A stretch of 56,215 nucleotides of DNA from Lachnospiraceae bacterium (GCA_017558205.1 JAFYWD010000085.1:1-56215); one strand, 5' to 3'. Positions 9,491 to 18,895 are shown, counted from the stretch's first letter. Numbers and translations: made by a program. Notes: generated by a model not told the origin, from the sequence alone.

Positions 9491-9529
9491 AAAAAAAGAA
9501 AGGAGCCAATTCCTTAACTCCTTTTCTTT
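9491..9529 (-). terminator. Intercistronic attenuator hairpin
   Basis: On the minus strand AAAGAAAAGGAG (9529-9518) pairs with CTCCTTTCTTT (9505-9495), followed by a run of seven Ts. It lies between the binding protein and the permease. Partial termination here would give the usual excess of binding protein over membrane subunits (inference). Confidence 0.65.
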
Positions 9530-9540
9530 CTATGTGCCGC

Positions 9541-10398
9541 TTATTCAATGCAAACAAGTCCTGCCATTCCGAAATCAGAATATTTATCTACTATTTCAGC
9601 AAAAGTACCGTCTTCCACCATTTCCATTAAGGTTTCTTCTACAGCATTTTTTAAGCTTTCATTTCCCAGTAAAAATCCGATTCCATACTGTTCACTGGCC
9701 AGTTCCTGTTCCAGGATTACAAATCCGTCTCCACGAGAAGCCAGCTGATAGCTTGCCACTCCAATATCTACTGCTAAAGCATCAATTGCTCCCGCTTCCA
9801 GATCAAGGAAAGCTGTATTATAGTCAGCATACTGTTCCATTCCTGCAAAAGAAGCTGCCAGATCTGCATTTGCTTCTTCTTCTAAAGCAGATAAAGCCGA
9901 GGAATCCTGCTGTACGCCCATTACCTTACCCTCTAAACCTGCAAAATCAACAATTCCTGAATCTGCCGTAACTACTACTACCTGCTTATTGTTTACATAA
10001 GGAACACTCCAGGTATAGTCATCTTCTCTTCCGTTAATGGTAAATCCATTCCAGATACAATCAATGGTTCCGGAAGATAACTCCATATCCTTTGCTGCCC
10101 AGTCAATAGGCTGTTTTACCAGTTCCCAACCTCTTCTGTCACATACTTCCTGTGCCAGATCCAGGTCGAAACCAACATAGTCTCCGTTTTCATCCATATA
10201 ACCATAAGGTGGGAATTCTGCATCAAATCCTACGATTAAGCTGGTTCTCTCAGCTTCCGTAGAAGCTACTGCTTCTGTCTCTGCTACTGCTTCTGTCTCT
10301 GCTTCTGCTTCTGTACCGGTCTCAGCAGGTGCGCCTGAACATGCTGTCAAACCAAAAATCATCGCTGCCAGTCCGACAGCAAGCCATCTTTTTTTCAT
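9541..10398 (-). CDS. Amino-acid ABC transporter substrate-binding lipoprotein
   Basis: A 285-residue extracellular binding protein anchored by lipid. The signal peptide ends in the lipobox GLTAC (Cys 20), followed by a low-complexity linker of repeated AETEAVA units and then a periplasmic-binding fold. VGFDAEFPPYGYMDENGDYV and GFDLDLAQEV are family-3 hallmarks, and DCIWNGFTINGRE is typical of polar amino-acid binders. The ATG at 10398 is chosen because GGAGG sits 8 nt upstream; an in-frame TTG at 10413 would contain that site. A strong promoter lies at 10469-10497 and an inverted repeat in the leader. The ligand is uncertain (glutamine, arginine or cystine class). Confidence 0.93.
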   Translation of the reverse strand: MKKRWLAVGLAAMIFGLTACSGAPAETGTEAEAETEAVAETEAVASTEAERTSLIVGFDAEFPPYGYMDENGDYVGFDLDLAQEVCDRRGWELVKQPIDWAAKDMELSSGTIDCIWNGFTINGREDDYTWSVPYVNNKQVVVVTADSGIVDFAGLEGKVMGVQQDSSALSALEEEANADLAASFAGMEQYADYNTAFLDLEAGAIDALAVDIGVASYQLASRGDGFVILEQELASEQYGIGFLLGNESLKNAVEETLMEMVEDGTFAEIVDKYSDFGMAGLVCIE

Positions 10399-10420
10399 AA
10401 TATCATCCTCCAAAAATTAT

Positions 10421-10458
10421 TTTAACTCATTATCTCTTTATCAATTTAGCGAGTTAAA
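10421..10458. repeat. Inverted repeat in leader of ABC transporter operon
   Basis: TTTAACTC (10421-10428) and GAGTTAAA (10451-10458) form a perfect 8-bp inverted repeat with 22 nt between, starting just after the predicted transcription start. It could be an operator for an amino-acid-responsive repressor or a leader hairpin. No known riboswitch motif is visible. Confidence 0.45.
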
Positions 10459-10468
10459 TTCAAAAGAT

Positions 10469-10497
10469 AATATAGCAAATAAACTTCCGCTTGTCAA
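10469..10497 (-). promoter_or_regulatory. SigA-type promoter of the ABC transporter operon
   Basis: On the minus strand TTGACA (10497-10492), a 17-nt spacer and TATATT (10474-10469). Start of transcription is expected near 10462, giving a leader of about 64 nt. Confidence 0.75.
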
Positions 10498-10515
10498 CCT
10501 TATTCCTTCGTCAAA

Positions 10516-11730
10516 CTACCTTAAGGCCTCTCTCTTCATTTCTTCTGCCATTCTCAAAATCTCATCCTTATATTTGGGATAGTCTTCCATCACTCTTTGT
10601 AATTCCTTCTGTCCCTCACTGACCAGCCGTTTATTATAGTCAATCTGTACTCTCAGCTTCTGTCTTCTGTCTACCAGCCCATGACGTATTTCTACCATTT
10701 CCTTCTTGTCTAAAAGAGCCTCTGTCTGATGTATCCATATTTCCGGATCATGCAGCTGATATCTCCTTAAAATAGACATCATCTGCTTTTTATAATGATT
10801 CAATTCTTCCTTATTTACGGCATCCCTGTTTCTTTCCTGCTTTTCCTGCTGATATTTTTCCCACATTTTCAGTAGCTCTTTTCCGCTGTTCACCTTATAC
10901 TTCATATAAAGGTAATCCAATAGATTAGAATTGTTAACATAACGAATATTGACTGTATTTTTCAGAAGAATAATCTTATTGATTCCTTTTTCCGTTCTTT
11001 CAAGCTGATTATTATAATCTAAATATTTTACATACAACAGAGTAATAAAGGCAGAGCCTGCTCCTATGGTCAGAATATATCCCAGCCTGGTATCCATTTC
11101 AAAGCCATATTGAAGAACTAACAGCATTAGCACACATACCACCATTGCCATGGAACAAATAGTAATCATTCCCTTGGCATTGGCCATATCATGACGCAGC
11201 TCACTTTTACGATAATGGTAGGCATGCTTTTCTCCCTCCAGCTTAGATAAGTCCGATTTAATTAAATCTCTGTACTCCTCTGCTGCCTTAATATCTTCGT
11301 AGGGCTTTGGCATTACATCCTCATATCTTTCCATATGATAAAACTGTCCGTCGGTAAGCCGATTCTTTTTTGCCTTATATTCTTTTCTGGCTCCTTCAAT
11401 ATTATTCACCTTTTTAGCATTTTCTACCAAAGCTTCCATTTCACCGGCAGGTAAGGCTTCAATTTCTTCCATATCCTTCAGATAGGCGGTAACCATATTA
11501 TATTCAGAAGCCACTTCCTCCAGCTTCACTGAAGCATTGGTAATCTGTTCCACGCAGCCTCTCACAAATTTTTTCCGTTCATATTCATCCTGGATTTTTA
11601 ACAGGCTTCTGTCCTTCATCAGAGTATCCCAGTCCCAATCCTCTATCCCGGAACCTTCCCACTCCATTTCCAGATCCTCTTCCTCATAACCCTTATTAAA
11701 ATAGGCTACTATTTTGTCCCACCATTTCAT
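10516..11730 (-). CDS. Two-TM coiled-coil protein, last gene of the four-gene unknown operon
   Basis: 404 residues, no recognised domain. Acidic N-terminus (residues 1-40), helical/coiled-coil arms at about 45-175 and 270-400, and in the middle two adjacent hydrophobic helices (about 188-205 and 213-230: ITICSMAMVVCVLMLLVLQ and YILTIGAGSAFITLLYVKYL). Topology would place both long arms in the cytosol with a short outside turn. The ATG has AAGGAG 9 nt upstream. It lies 28 nt after the 275-residue gene. It may be the membrane anchor of the complex made by this operon (inference). No terminator is seen before the ABC operon promoter. Confidence 0.75.
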   Translation of the reverse strand: MKWWDKIVAYFNKGYEEEDLEMEWEGSGIEDWDWDTLMKDRSLLKIQDEYERKKFVRGCVEQITNASVKLEEVASEYNMVTAYLKDMEEIEALPAGEMEALVENAKKVNNIEGARKEYKAKKNRLTDGQFYHMERYEDVMPKPYEDIKAAEEYRDLIKSDLSKLEGEKHAYHYRKSELRHDMANAKGMITICSMAMVVCVLMLLVLQYGFEMDTRLGYILTIGAGSAFITLLYVKYLDYNNQLERTEKGINKIILLKNTVNIRYVNNSNLLDYLYMKYKVNSGKELLKMWEKYQQEKQERNRDAVNKEELNHYKKQMMSILRRYQLHDPEIWIHQTEALLDKKEMVEIRHGLVDRRQKLRVQIDYNKRLVSEGQKELQRVMEDYPKYKDEILRMAEEMKREALR

Positions 11731-11758
11731 CTGATGCTTCTCCTTGCTTTACTTTTCC

Positions 11759-12586
11759 CTATTTTACAGCTTCTATATAAGTATCCTTTAAATACTCCAC
11801 TCTGTCTTTTAACAGCTTCTGATATTCCGTAATTTGATGCTCCTCTTTTTTAGCCCTGATGCTTTGTGCCAAAAGACCGGTGGTACTATTGTTCCACTCT
11901 TTCCCATACTCCACCAGCATTTCTGCTATCTCTACAGAATCCTCATAAGCCTCTTTATGATTTCTTAAAAATTCTAAAAACTCTTTTTCATCCATGGAAA
12001 GTCTTTTTGTCCATAAATACTGACGATAGCTTTTTAGCTGTCCCGTTATTTCATAGGCTCTTAAAAATTCCTGACCTGCCTTTGTAAAGTAAAACAGCTT
12101 TGCCAGGCAGACACCACAGCCATGGTACAGCTCTCCTTCCAGCTTCCTTTCCTCCTCCGGTAATTCTGCCAAAAGGTCTTTATAAGTCCTTAGGGCCGCT
12201 GCATAAGACCCTTTGCCTGCCAAAGCATCTGCCCTTGCCTTCCTTTTTTGAAAAACCGATCTGCTGCTGTTGGCTAAAAGCAATTCTTTAATTTCTTCCA
12301 CCTCTTTGCGACATAAAAAACCGGTATAATCAAAAATAATACTGATAAACTCTACTGCCTTACTCCCTCTTTTGGCAGCTCGTTTCAGCTCCTCGCCCAA
12401 TTCCTTTAGCTCACATTCCTTCTCCAGCCATTCTCCCAAAGAGATATTTACAAAGGTTTCATCGATAAAAAAAGCATTTTCCTTAATGAAAAAACATAGT
12501 TCCTCTACGGAATATACCTTAATTCCCATATGCTCAGGTTCATAACCCTTTCTTGCATACTTACCCAAACATATTCTCAGTGCCAT
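11759..12586 (-). CDS. TPR-like helical protein, third gene of the unknown operon
   Basis: 275 residues, soluble. Residues 1-100 are a mixed domain (ALRICLGKYARKGYEPEHMG start). Residues 115-190 look like two or three tetratricopeptide-type helix pairs (ADALAGKGSYAAALRTYKDLL; LYHGCGVCLAKLFYFTKAGQEF with the small/aromatic pattern of TPRs), which usually bind partner proteins. The ATG follows AGGAGG by 5 nt, and that ribosome site overlaps the stop of the preceding gene, so the two are translationally coupled. The family name is not known to me. Confidence 0.75.
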   Translation of the reverse strand: MALRICLGKYARKGYEPEHMGIKVYSVEELCFFIKENAFFIDETFVNISLGEWLEKECELKELGEELKRAAKRGSKAVEFISIIFDYTGFLCRKEVEEIKELLLANSSRSVFQKRKARADALAGKGSYAAALRTYKDLLAELPEEERKLEGELYHGCGVCLAKLFYFTKAGQEFLRAYEITGQLKSYRQYLWTKRLSMDEKEFLEFLRNHKEAYEDSVEIAEMLVEYGKEWNNSTTGLLAQSIRAKKEEHQITEYQKLLKDRVEYLKDTYIEAVK

Positions 12587-12595
12587 ACATTCCTC

Positions 12596-13891
12596 CTATA
12601 ATCGGATACTTTCCTCCCAATACTGATCTAAGGAAGGATAAAACTCTCCAAATCCTTTTTCCCAAATTTTTACTACCATTTTTTCTCTGGTCTCCATAGA
12701 TATTTCCATGTGAAGTCTGGTGTATTTCCTGCTTTTAAGATTTAATCCGTTAAGAATAATTTCAGAATATACTACATTTTTACCATCCAGGGGTGTAATC
12801 TGAAACCGCAATCTGTTTTCCTGCTCTATAATAAAGTCCCATTCCTTACTACTTTCATACCAGCTGCTTCCGCCGTCCAATACGGGAAGATAAGTTTCTT
12901 CTCCTCTTTGCAACACAAGAAGTCCTACATTTGCCATCAGTTTATCTTCTCCCAGATAAACAAATTCCTGCTTCTCCTCTCCGGGAAGGAAAAGCTGTCT
13001 CAGGCCATAGCAGGCTCCTTTAGTAAAAAGATTATTTCCCAAAAAAACTCTTCTTTTCGTACAAAGATAGCGTACTGATTTCTGATACCATTCTCCTCCA
13101 AATCCATCTCCAATCAGGTAAACAGTGGATACTATTTTTCCTTCCATGTCTTCCTGCAAATTTTCCAAAAATTTTTCATCTCTTTCCTCTTTTTCATCCG
13201 CACTCATGTCAGCCCTACCGGGTAGAGAGGGGTAGGATTTTTTCTCGATAAAGGTAACAACAGGAGTAGTATTATGATTTTGTATCAGACAATAGCTTTT
13301 CAGCCTTTCCTGTTCCAATTCATATAAATATACTTGATTTTTCCATAATTCTCTATCTTGGTAAAGAGTGTAGTAAAAGAAGCACTCTTCCTTTCCCATA
13401 AAATGAAATTCTATATTAGGAAGCTGCAAAAATTCTATCACCTTTCTAAGAACTTTGATTTTTTCCTCCTCCGGAGAATCTATCACAAAAGTACAGGCTC
13501 CAATCTGATCCAGAGTACCTCCCAATGTTAAAAGTGAAAAGCTTTTTTTCACAAATAATGCCAGTAAAGCAGCAGTTTCATAGATTTCCTCCTCTGCCTT
13601 TACCGTCTTTTCACGAAAGGCCAGATTCAGAAGATTTTCAAATACTATTCCCCGGCTGTCCCCTTTACGTTCTGTGGCCTCTTTTCCAAACGTCCATAAT
13701 CCTGTATCTGCAAAACGAAAAAGCGTAAGAGGAATATTATATTCCTCACTTCCCGGTACTGCAGAAAAAGTTTCCGGTTCCTTTTCTCCCATCTTAATAT
13801 AACTGATCTGGACATGAGACTTTGCCAGCTCATATCCAAGAAGAAACTTTCCCTGATTCTTCTTTAGAAAACCTTCTTTTCCAAAGAGCAT
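12596..13891 (-). CDS. Degenerate Hsp70/actin-like protein (DUF5716-like)
   Basis: 431 residues. The layout resembles the ASKHA (Hsp70/actin) fold. A start strand FLLGYELAKSHVQISY sits where Hsp70s have the phosphate-1 loop. VYLYELEQERLKSY is at the phosphate-2 position. VYLIGDGFGGEWYQKSV resembles the adenosine loop, and NNLFTKGACYGL resembles the connect-2 GA helix. The catalytic Asp and Gly-Thr residues of true ATPases are replaced, so it may bind but not hydrolyse nucleotide. I recall the DUF5716/DUF5717 names for this Lachnospiraceae gene pair but could not check them. The fold reading is an inference. AGGAGAG precedes the ATG. Confidence 0.7.
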   Translation of the reverse strand: MLFGKEGFLKKNQGKFLLGYELAKSHVQISYIKMGEKEPETFSAVPGSEEYNIPLTLFRFADTGLWTFGKEATERKGDSRGIVFENLLNLAFREKTVKAEEEIYETAALLALFVKKSFSLLTLGGTLDQIGACTFVIDSPEEEKIKVLRKVIEFLQLPNIEFHFMGKEECFFYYTLYQDRELWKNQVYLYELEQERLKSYCLIQNHNTTPVVTFIEKKSYPSLPGRADMSADEKEERDEKFLENLQEDMEGKIVSTVYLIGDGFGGEWYQKSVRYLCTKRRVFLGNNLFTKGACYGLRQLFLPGEEKQEFVYLGEDKLMANVGLLVLQRGEETYLPVLDGGSSWYESSKEWDFIIEQENRLRFQITPLDGKNVVYSEIILNGLNLKSRKYTRLHMEISMETREKMVVKIWEKGFGEFYPSLDQYWEESIRL

Positions 13892-13963
13892 TTTTTCTCT
13901 CCTATTCTATCTGTTAAATATTTACCTTCCTTTAAGCTTTCCCCGAATAATTCCTTAAGCAAT

Positions 13964-16900
13964 TTACAGATAAAATACCTGCTTTGCGATATATTCTTTC
14001 CTCCAGTATTCCTCCAGCATCTGTTCCAGAGAATGGTAATCTGAAAGAGAGGTGGCAATTGCCATTTCATTGATCCTTTGATATCTGCTTTCCTTTCTTC
14101 CCTCTTTATTCTCTTCCTTTTTCAAACTTCCGCTTTCCGTCAGCTGCTCCTTTTGCTCCAGAACCTCTGTAATGTAATACTGAATTTCTTCTCCGTAAAA
14201 TAAAACGAACTCCTTACTATAAGTTCCATAATAAATTTCTTTCAGCTCTTCTCGTTTAAAGGCTTCCTCTTCTCCACTGCCAATTTTTCGGTAATGAATA
14301 ACTACCTTTGTTTTTGCCTTAGTTTTATAAGAAAGAAGGGTTTTATCTGATAAAAACTCCATACCTTCTACAAAGGAATATTCTTGTAAAAAAGGAAGAT
14401 TCAAACCCTTTTCCAGAACTGCCTCCTCCAAAAACTCTTTTATGACTCCTTCAGATAACCGGGATAACAGTTCTTTATTTTCTGCATAATAACGCAAATA
14501 GGCTAAACGAGTAACCAAAGGCATACCATACCCTCTTTTGTGGACTCTTTCAATGCTTTTAACAAGTTCTTCCTCCATTATTCTATCATCTCTCATATAC
14601 CCTATGGAGCGATAGGTTAAAAAAGCTGCCTCAATATTCGTCTTGGCACCGCCTGAAATATAATCCTTAAAGATTGCCACCTCATCCCCGATATAGGCTT
14701 TGGTAAACAATATCTGCATCAGAAGCCTTTCACTTAGATAATAGGTATCTACTTGAAAATCTAATGCCGCATAAAAAATATCTCTTAGCTGCTTGCTGCT
14801 TCCTTGGAAATTTTCTACCAGATACTCCAGCATGGCAGTATTATACTTTCCTTTTTTAAAGGCAGTATGGATATACCAGCATAAGATCTCCTCTTCCCCA
14901 CTGTCCTCTTCCAGCATATAGGAGCTGATTCTTACCAGCATTTTAGGTTCTATTTCTTCCGTACCATATTCTTTAATCAATTCATAGGCCTGTGGATGAT
15001 AATCCCTAAGTACCATATATCTGATCAAACGATTTCTGTCTTTCCTTGCAAGAAAAGAAGGTGTAATTGCCTCCAAAAAATAATCCAGACGCTCCATTGC
15101 CTCATTTTCATAGTAAAAATCCAATAAAGCTGCTGCCAGATTCTTTTTTATTTCTTCCCTGATAAAGTCTTGTCCCAAAAGAAATTTAAACTGTGCTTCT
15201 GTTTTCCAATTCATGGTCTGCCAGTCATTATTCTCTTCACAAAAGGCAAGGGCCAGTGCCGGCTCATCTGCTACCCATTTTGCTACTTCCTCCGCCATTC
15301 TTCTTACCTTCAGATAAGCTTCCGGCAGCTCTTCTTCCCTATAAGTGTAGCGATTCCCTGATTCATCTTCCCAAAACAATACGTAGCTTTGATTGTAGAT
15401 CCTTACCTGCTTCAAACCATGGACTGCTTCATAAGACTCTTCCTCTTTTAATTGCTTATGTACTACAATTAAACGCTTACCTCTGATTTTCTCTTCCGGA
15501 ATCCTGTGACAAAAAATAATTTTAGCCAAAGCTCTGGCATTATCCTCTGTAATCATCTTAGGATATAAAACGTGCTGATACAAATAGCCCAAATCCCTGT
15601 CTATTTTTCCGCCGTGCAGCTTACGTAAAAGATAACGTTCAATTTTGGGCACATAGGTAATATATAAATCCTCCAAGGCCTCTCTGTTTTCATATACATA
15701 GCGATAAATATATGCTCCGTATTCCTCTCTGATATCCTGTTGATAGGAAAAATACATTAATACCATTCTCGGTAAATCTATTTCTTTATTAAGATTTAAC
15801 GACAGCATATAGGATTCATACAGTCTTGTCAGCTTCAGCTCACAAAGAATGGCCTTTTCATACCATTTTACATATCTTTCTCCTGTTTTTCCTCCCCTGA
15901 TTAAAATGCTGCAATAGGCCTGTAAAAAATCTGTTCTTTCTTCCCTGGTACAAAGAACTTCCAATAAATCACATACATTCTTTCTATATTCCTTCTCCCT
16001 GGAAGCCAGATAGCCGATCACCCCTTTTACCTCCTCTGATAAAAGATCCCTGCCTGCGGCAAATCTTAAAATTCTAATCTCTATTTCTGAAAGCTCCATC
16101 AAAAGAGTAGGCTGATAATTCAGTAATAATGCAGCCTCCAGATACATTACGGGACTGGTACAGCCTCTATGAAAGATTTCCTTTAAAAAATCCCACTTTT
16201 TCTGTGGATTCTGTCTTAAAGGCTTTGCCAGATACATATATAACCAGGAAATCTGCCATACCGTATCATAAGTATAGTGAAGTCCCTCTATTTTTTCTCT
16301 TACTCTGATCAGATAATCTTCATCCTCTGTAATAAGAGTTGATAAATATAAATAATAGGCATACATAACAGGACTGTTTTCCTCCTGAATAAGCTTTCCT
16401 GCCCTGTCCAGTAGCCATTTTGCTTCATGATATTTTTCCTGGGTAATATATAAATGGGCTCCATAAAGCCTGGTCAGCGGATTTCTGTCATCACTTTTTG
16501 TTAAAGCCTCAAGAATTTCCTCTGCCTCTTTTTTAAATCTTCCGGAGCCTACCTTCTTACTTCTGAAATTCAGATACATACCCGTCAGCTTAGAATTCAG
16601 CCATTTGGCATTTCTTCTTTTTTCTGCTGCCTGTCGAATTCTATGGTATTCATTTTGATGCACCTGTACCGGAATACGGATGGTTTCATAGGGTGACTTC
16701 AAAAAAATGGCTCCCCAGTTTCTTCCCTGATGAAGCTTAGCCGGATCTATAAAAATACCCAGCCGGTATGCATTTCCCATAAAATCTTCTTCTCTGATCA
16801 CTCTTTTTTCCAGCGACAAAAAGCCTCCTTCACAGGATACCTCTAATCTGGTATAGCCCCAGCCCTCTCGCTGAAGATGCAGTTCCTCCTTATAACCCGT

Positions 16901-17503
16901 ATGAATATTATTCAGATAAATCATTGTCTCATGAACCTGATAAGAAACCGGCCGTTTCTTATTGATTACCTGCAAAAACTCCTCCATATATTGAGCTTTT
17001 TGCCTGGTACTTAGTCCCTGATATAAGGTAACATACTCCGGAGAAGTGTTTTCCAGCATTTTTATAAAGGCCGGAGAATAATAAAGCTTTAATCCTTCTT
17101 CCCAATTTGCTTTTGCCAGATTTGTAAAATGGAAAAGATTTTTTATTTCTCCCATGGAAGAAACTAATTTCTCGTCTTCTTCAGTAAAACAGTAAGTAAT
17201 TTCATACTCTCCGTAATTTGTAATCAACAAAAAAGAACCACTTATGCTTTCCCTTTCTCCTACGAAAGAAGACTGAAAAACATAACTGATTTCTATATTA
17301 TTTCCTTGAAACGTTTCCGGAGTACAAGTAAATCTCGGATCCGTAACAATTACCTTTCCCTTAATAGGCTTTTCTTCTTCACACCAAAAAGAGAAGGAAC
17401 CCTGTATTGTTCCCTCTTTCAGCTGTCCTTCAATGCTGTAACCAGAAAGTTGCAGCAATGAGCTCTGATCTTCCTGCCATGTATTATCCGGTTCCTGTTT
17501 CAC
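13964..17503 (-). CDS. Giant helical-repeat protein (DUF5717-like), first gene of the unknown operon
   Basis: 1179 residues starting at GTG (GAGAGG 5-6 nt upstream). Residues 1-290 are beta-rich with repeated Ig-like strand patterns (GSFSFWCEEEKPIKGKVIV; SFLLITNYGEYEITYCF). From about 295 to 1000 the chain is a long series of helix pairs like TPR or HEAT repeats (RLYGAHLYITQEKYHEAKWLL), and the last 180 residues form a further domain (YYGTYSKEFVLFYGEEIQYYI). No signal peptide or TM. Such a solenoid is a scaffold. It begins an operon with a pseudo-Hsp70-like protein, so a chaperone-like or assembly role is possible but unproven. Confidence 0.8.
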   Translation of the reverse strand: MKQEPDNTWQEDQSSLLQLSGYSIEGQLKEGTIQGSFSFWCEEEKPIKGKVIVTDPRFTCTPETFQGNNIEISYVFQSSFVGERESISGSFLLITNYGEYEITYCFTEEDEKLVSSMGEIKNLFHFTNLAKANWEEGLKLYYSPAFIKMLENTSPEYVTLYQGLSTRQKAQYMEEFLQVINKKRPVSYQVHETMIYLNNIHTGYKEELHLQREGWGYTRLEVSCEGGFLSLEKRVIREEDFMGNAYRLGIFIDPAKLHQGRNWGAIFLKSPYETIRIPVQVHQNEYHRIRQAAEKRRNAKWLNSKLTGMYLNFRSKKVGSGRFKKEAEEILEALTKSDDRNPLTRLYGAHLYITQEKYHEAKWLLDRAGKLIQEENSPVMYAYYLYLSTLITEDEDYLIRVREKIEGLHYTYDTVWQISWLYMYLAKPLRQNPQKKWDFLKEIFHRGCTSPVMYLEAALLLNYQPTLLMELSEIEIRILRFAAGRDLLSEEVKGVIGYLASREKEYRKNVCDLLEVLCTREERTDFLQAYCSILIRGGKTGERYVKWYEKAILCELKLTRLYESYMLSLNLNKEIDLPRMVLMYFSYQQDIREEYGAYIYRYVYENREALEDLYITYVPKIERYLLRKLHGGKIDRDLGYLYQHVLYPKMITEDNARALAKIIFCHRIPEEKIRGKRLIVVHKQLKEEESYEAVHGLKQVRIYNQSYVLFWEDESGNRYTYREEELPEAYLKVRRMAEEVAKWVADEPALALAFCEENNDWQTMNWKTEAQFKFLLGQDFIREEIKKNLAAALLDFYYENEAMERLDYFLEAITPSFLARKDRNRLIRYMVLRDYHPQAYELIKEYGTEEIEPKMLVRISSYMLEEDSGEEEILCWYIHTAFKKGKYNTAMLEYLVENFQGSSKQLRDIFYAALDFQVDTYYLSERLLMQILFTKAYIGDEVAIFKDYISGGAKTNIEAAFLTYRSIGYMRDDRIMEEELVKSIERVHKRGYGMPLVTRLAYLRYYAENKELLSRLSEGVIKEFLEEAVLEKGLNLPFLQEYSFVEGMEFLSDKTLLSYKTKAKTKVVIHYRKIGSGEEEAFKREELKEIYYGTYSKEFVLFYGEEIQYYITEVLEQKEQLTESGSLKKEENKEGRKESRYQRINEMAIATSLSDYHSLEQMLEEYWRKEYIAKQVFYL

Positions 17504-17561
17504 TGCTAACCTCTCTTCTAATATTATTTTTTAGTATATCATTATTTCACATTATTTGGCA

Positions 17562-17587
17562 ACTTTCAATCTGCCTTGGCATATACT
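17562..17587 (+). promoter_or_regulatory. Possible mother-cell sporulation promoter of the SpoIID-like gene
   Basis: AC at 17562-17563 and CATATACT at 17580-17587 with 16 nt between resemble SigK/SigE-type elements. A SigA reading (TTGGCA at 17557-17562, 17-nt spacer, CATATA) is also possible, so the sigma factor is uncertain. Confidence 0.3.
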
Positions 17588-17615
17588 CTTATGAATAATC
17601 CCATGGGAGGTTTTT

Positions 17616-18854
17616 ATGCCTGATTTATACCAAGGAAATCTTCAAATTAATGTTACCAGGCAGGGTCTGCAAATCCCGGTAGAAAATGCACGGGTAACTA
17701 TTACTGATACCGGAAATCCTGACAGGGTTCTGGAACAGCTGAATACTGACTCATCTGGTCAAACCCCTCTATTCCCACTTCCTGCTCCCAATCCGGAATA
17801 CAGTCTGGAAATCACCTATCAGCAGCCCTATTCTGAATACAATTGTCTGGTAGAGGCAGAGGGATATGAGCCGGCTCTTATTTCCGGGACACAGATTCTT
17901 GCCACTACCAATTCCCTTCAGCCAATTTCTCTTCGTCCACTGACTAATTCAGTTCCGGGAGATAATACTGTCATCCCCCCTCATACCCTTTACGGAGATT
18001 ATCCTCCCAAAATTCCGGAGCCTGAGGTTAAGCCTATGGAGGAATCCGGTGATATTGTTCTTAGCCGTATTGTAATCCCGGAATATGTAATTGTTCATGA
18101 CGGTCCCCCCTCCGACAACGGTGCCCCTGATTATTATGTAAAGTATCGTGATTATATTAAAAATGTTGCCAGCTCAGAAATTTATGCTACCTGGCCGGAA
18201 AGTACCATCTATGCCAATATTCTGGCCATTATGTCCTTTACCATGAATCGGGTATATACGGAATATTACCGGGGACGGGGAAAAAACTTTACCATTACCT
18301 CCAGTACTGCCTATGATCAAAAGTGGATGAAGGACAGAAATATTTATGAAAATATTGATTATCTTGTGGACAGTATTTTTAATAATTTTTTATCCCGTCC
18401 GGGAATTAAACAGCCTATTCTTACCAGCTATTGTGACGGCAACCGGGTTACCTGCTCCGGCCTCAGTCAATGGGGCTCTAAATCACTGGGAGATGCCGGA
18501 TATTCAGCTATTGATATTATCCATTACTATTACGGAGATGATATGTATATAAATACTGCCGATGCTATCAGCGGTGTGCCCTCTTCCTGGCCCGGCTATA
18601 CCTTATCCGTAGGTGATTCTTCCGAAAAAGTAAGGCAAATTCAGGAACAGCTGGCCCGTATCTCCCAGAACTATCCGGCCATTCCCACTCCCTCAGCGGA
18701 TGGTATTTATGGACCTTTGACCGCAGAAAGTGTAAAAATCTTTCAAAAGGTCTTTGACCTTCCCCAGACAGGAGCTATTGATTTTGCCACCTGGTATACC
18801 ATATCCGACATTTATGTCGGTGTCTCCCGGATTGCTGAGCCAGGTGCCTATTAA
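17616..18854 (+). CDS. SpoIID-like protein with C-terminal peptidoglycan-binding domain
   Basis: 412 residues. Residues 1-110: a beta domain like carboxypeptidase regulatory/CnaB modules (VENARVTITDTGNPDRVL). Middle: a SpoIID/LytB-like region ending in GLSQWGSKSLGDAGYSAIDI and IHYYYGDD (about residues 281-308), matching the SQWGA...YYYG signature of the lytic transglycosylase SpoIID family. Residues 329-400: a PG_binding_1 module (VGDSSEKVRQIQEQL ... DGIYGPLTAESVKIFQ). No signal peptide is visible, so it probably acts inside the sporangium during spore cortex or coat work (inference). GGGAGG precedes the ATG. It is divergent from the unknown operon. Confidence 0.8.
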   Translation: MPDLYQGNLQINVTRQGLQIPVENARVTITDTGNPDRVLEQLNTDSSGQTPLFPLPAPNPEYSLEITYQQPYSEYNCLVEAEGYEPALISGTQILATTNSLQPISLRPLTNSVPGDNTVIPPHTLYGDYPPKIPEPEVKPMEESGDIVLSRIVIPEYVIVHDGPPSDNGAPDYYVKYRDYIKNVASSEIYATWPESTIYANILAIMSFTMNRVYTEYYRGRGKNFTITSSTAYDQKWMKDRNIYENIDYLVDSIFNNFLSRPGIKQPILTSYCDGNRVTCSGLSQWGSKSLGDAGYSAIDIIHYYYGDDMYINTADAISGVPSSWPGYTLSVGDSSEKVRQIQEQLARISQNYPAIPTPSADGIYGPLTAESVKIFQKVFDLPQTGAIDFATWYTISDIYVGVSRIAEPGAY

Positions 18855-18895
18855 CTGCTTTCTTTGAAAATCAGCAGAGTTCCACCTGCCAATTT

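Noticed and set aside
9447-9971. Open frame of 174 codons on the plus strand
   Set aside because: Antisense to the binding protein; Pro/Leu/Gln-rich with no start signal.
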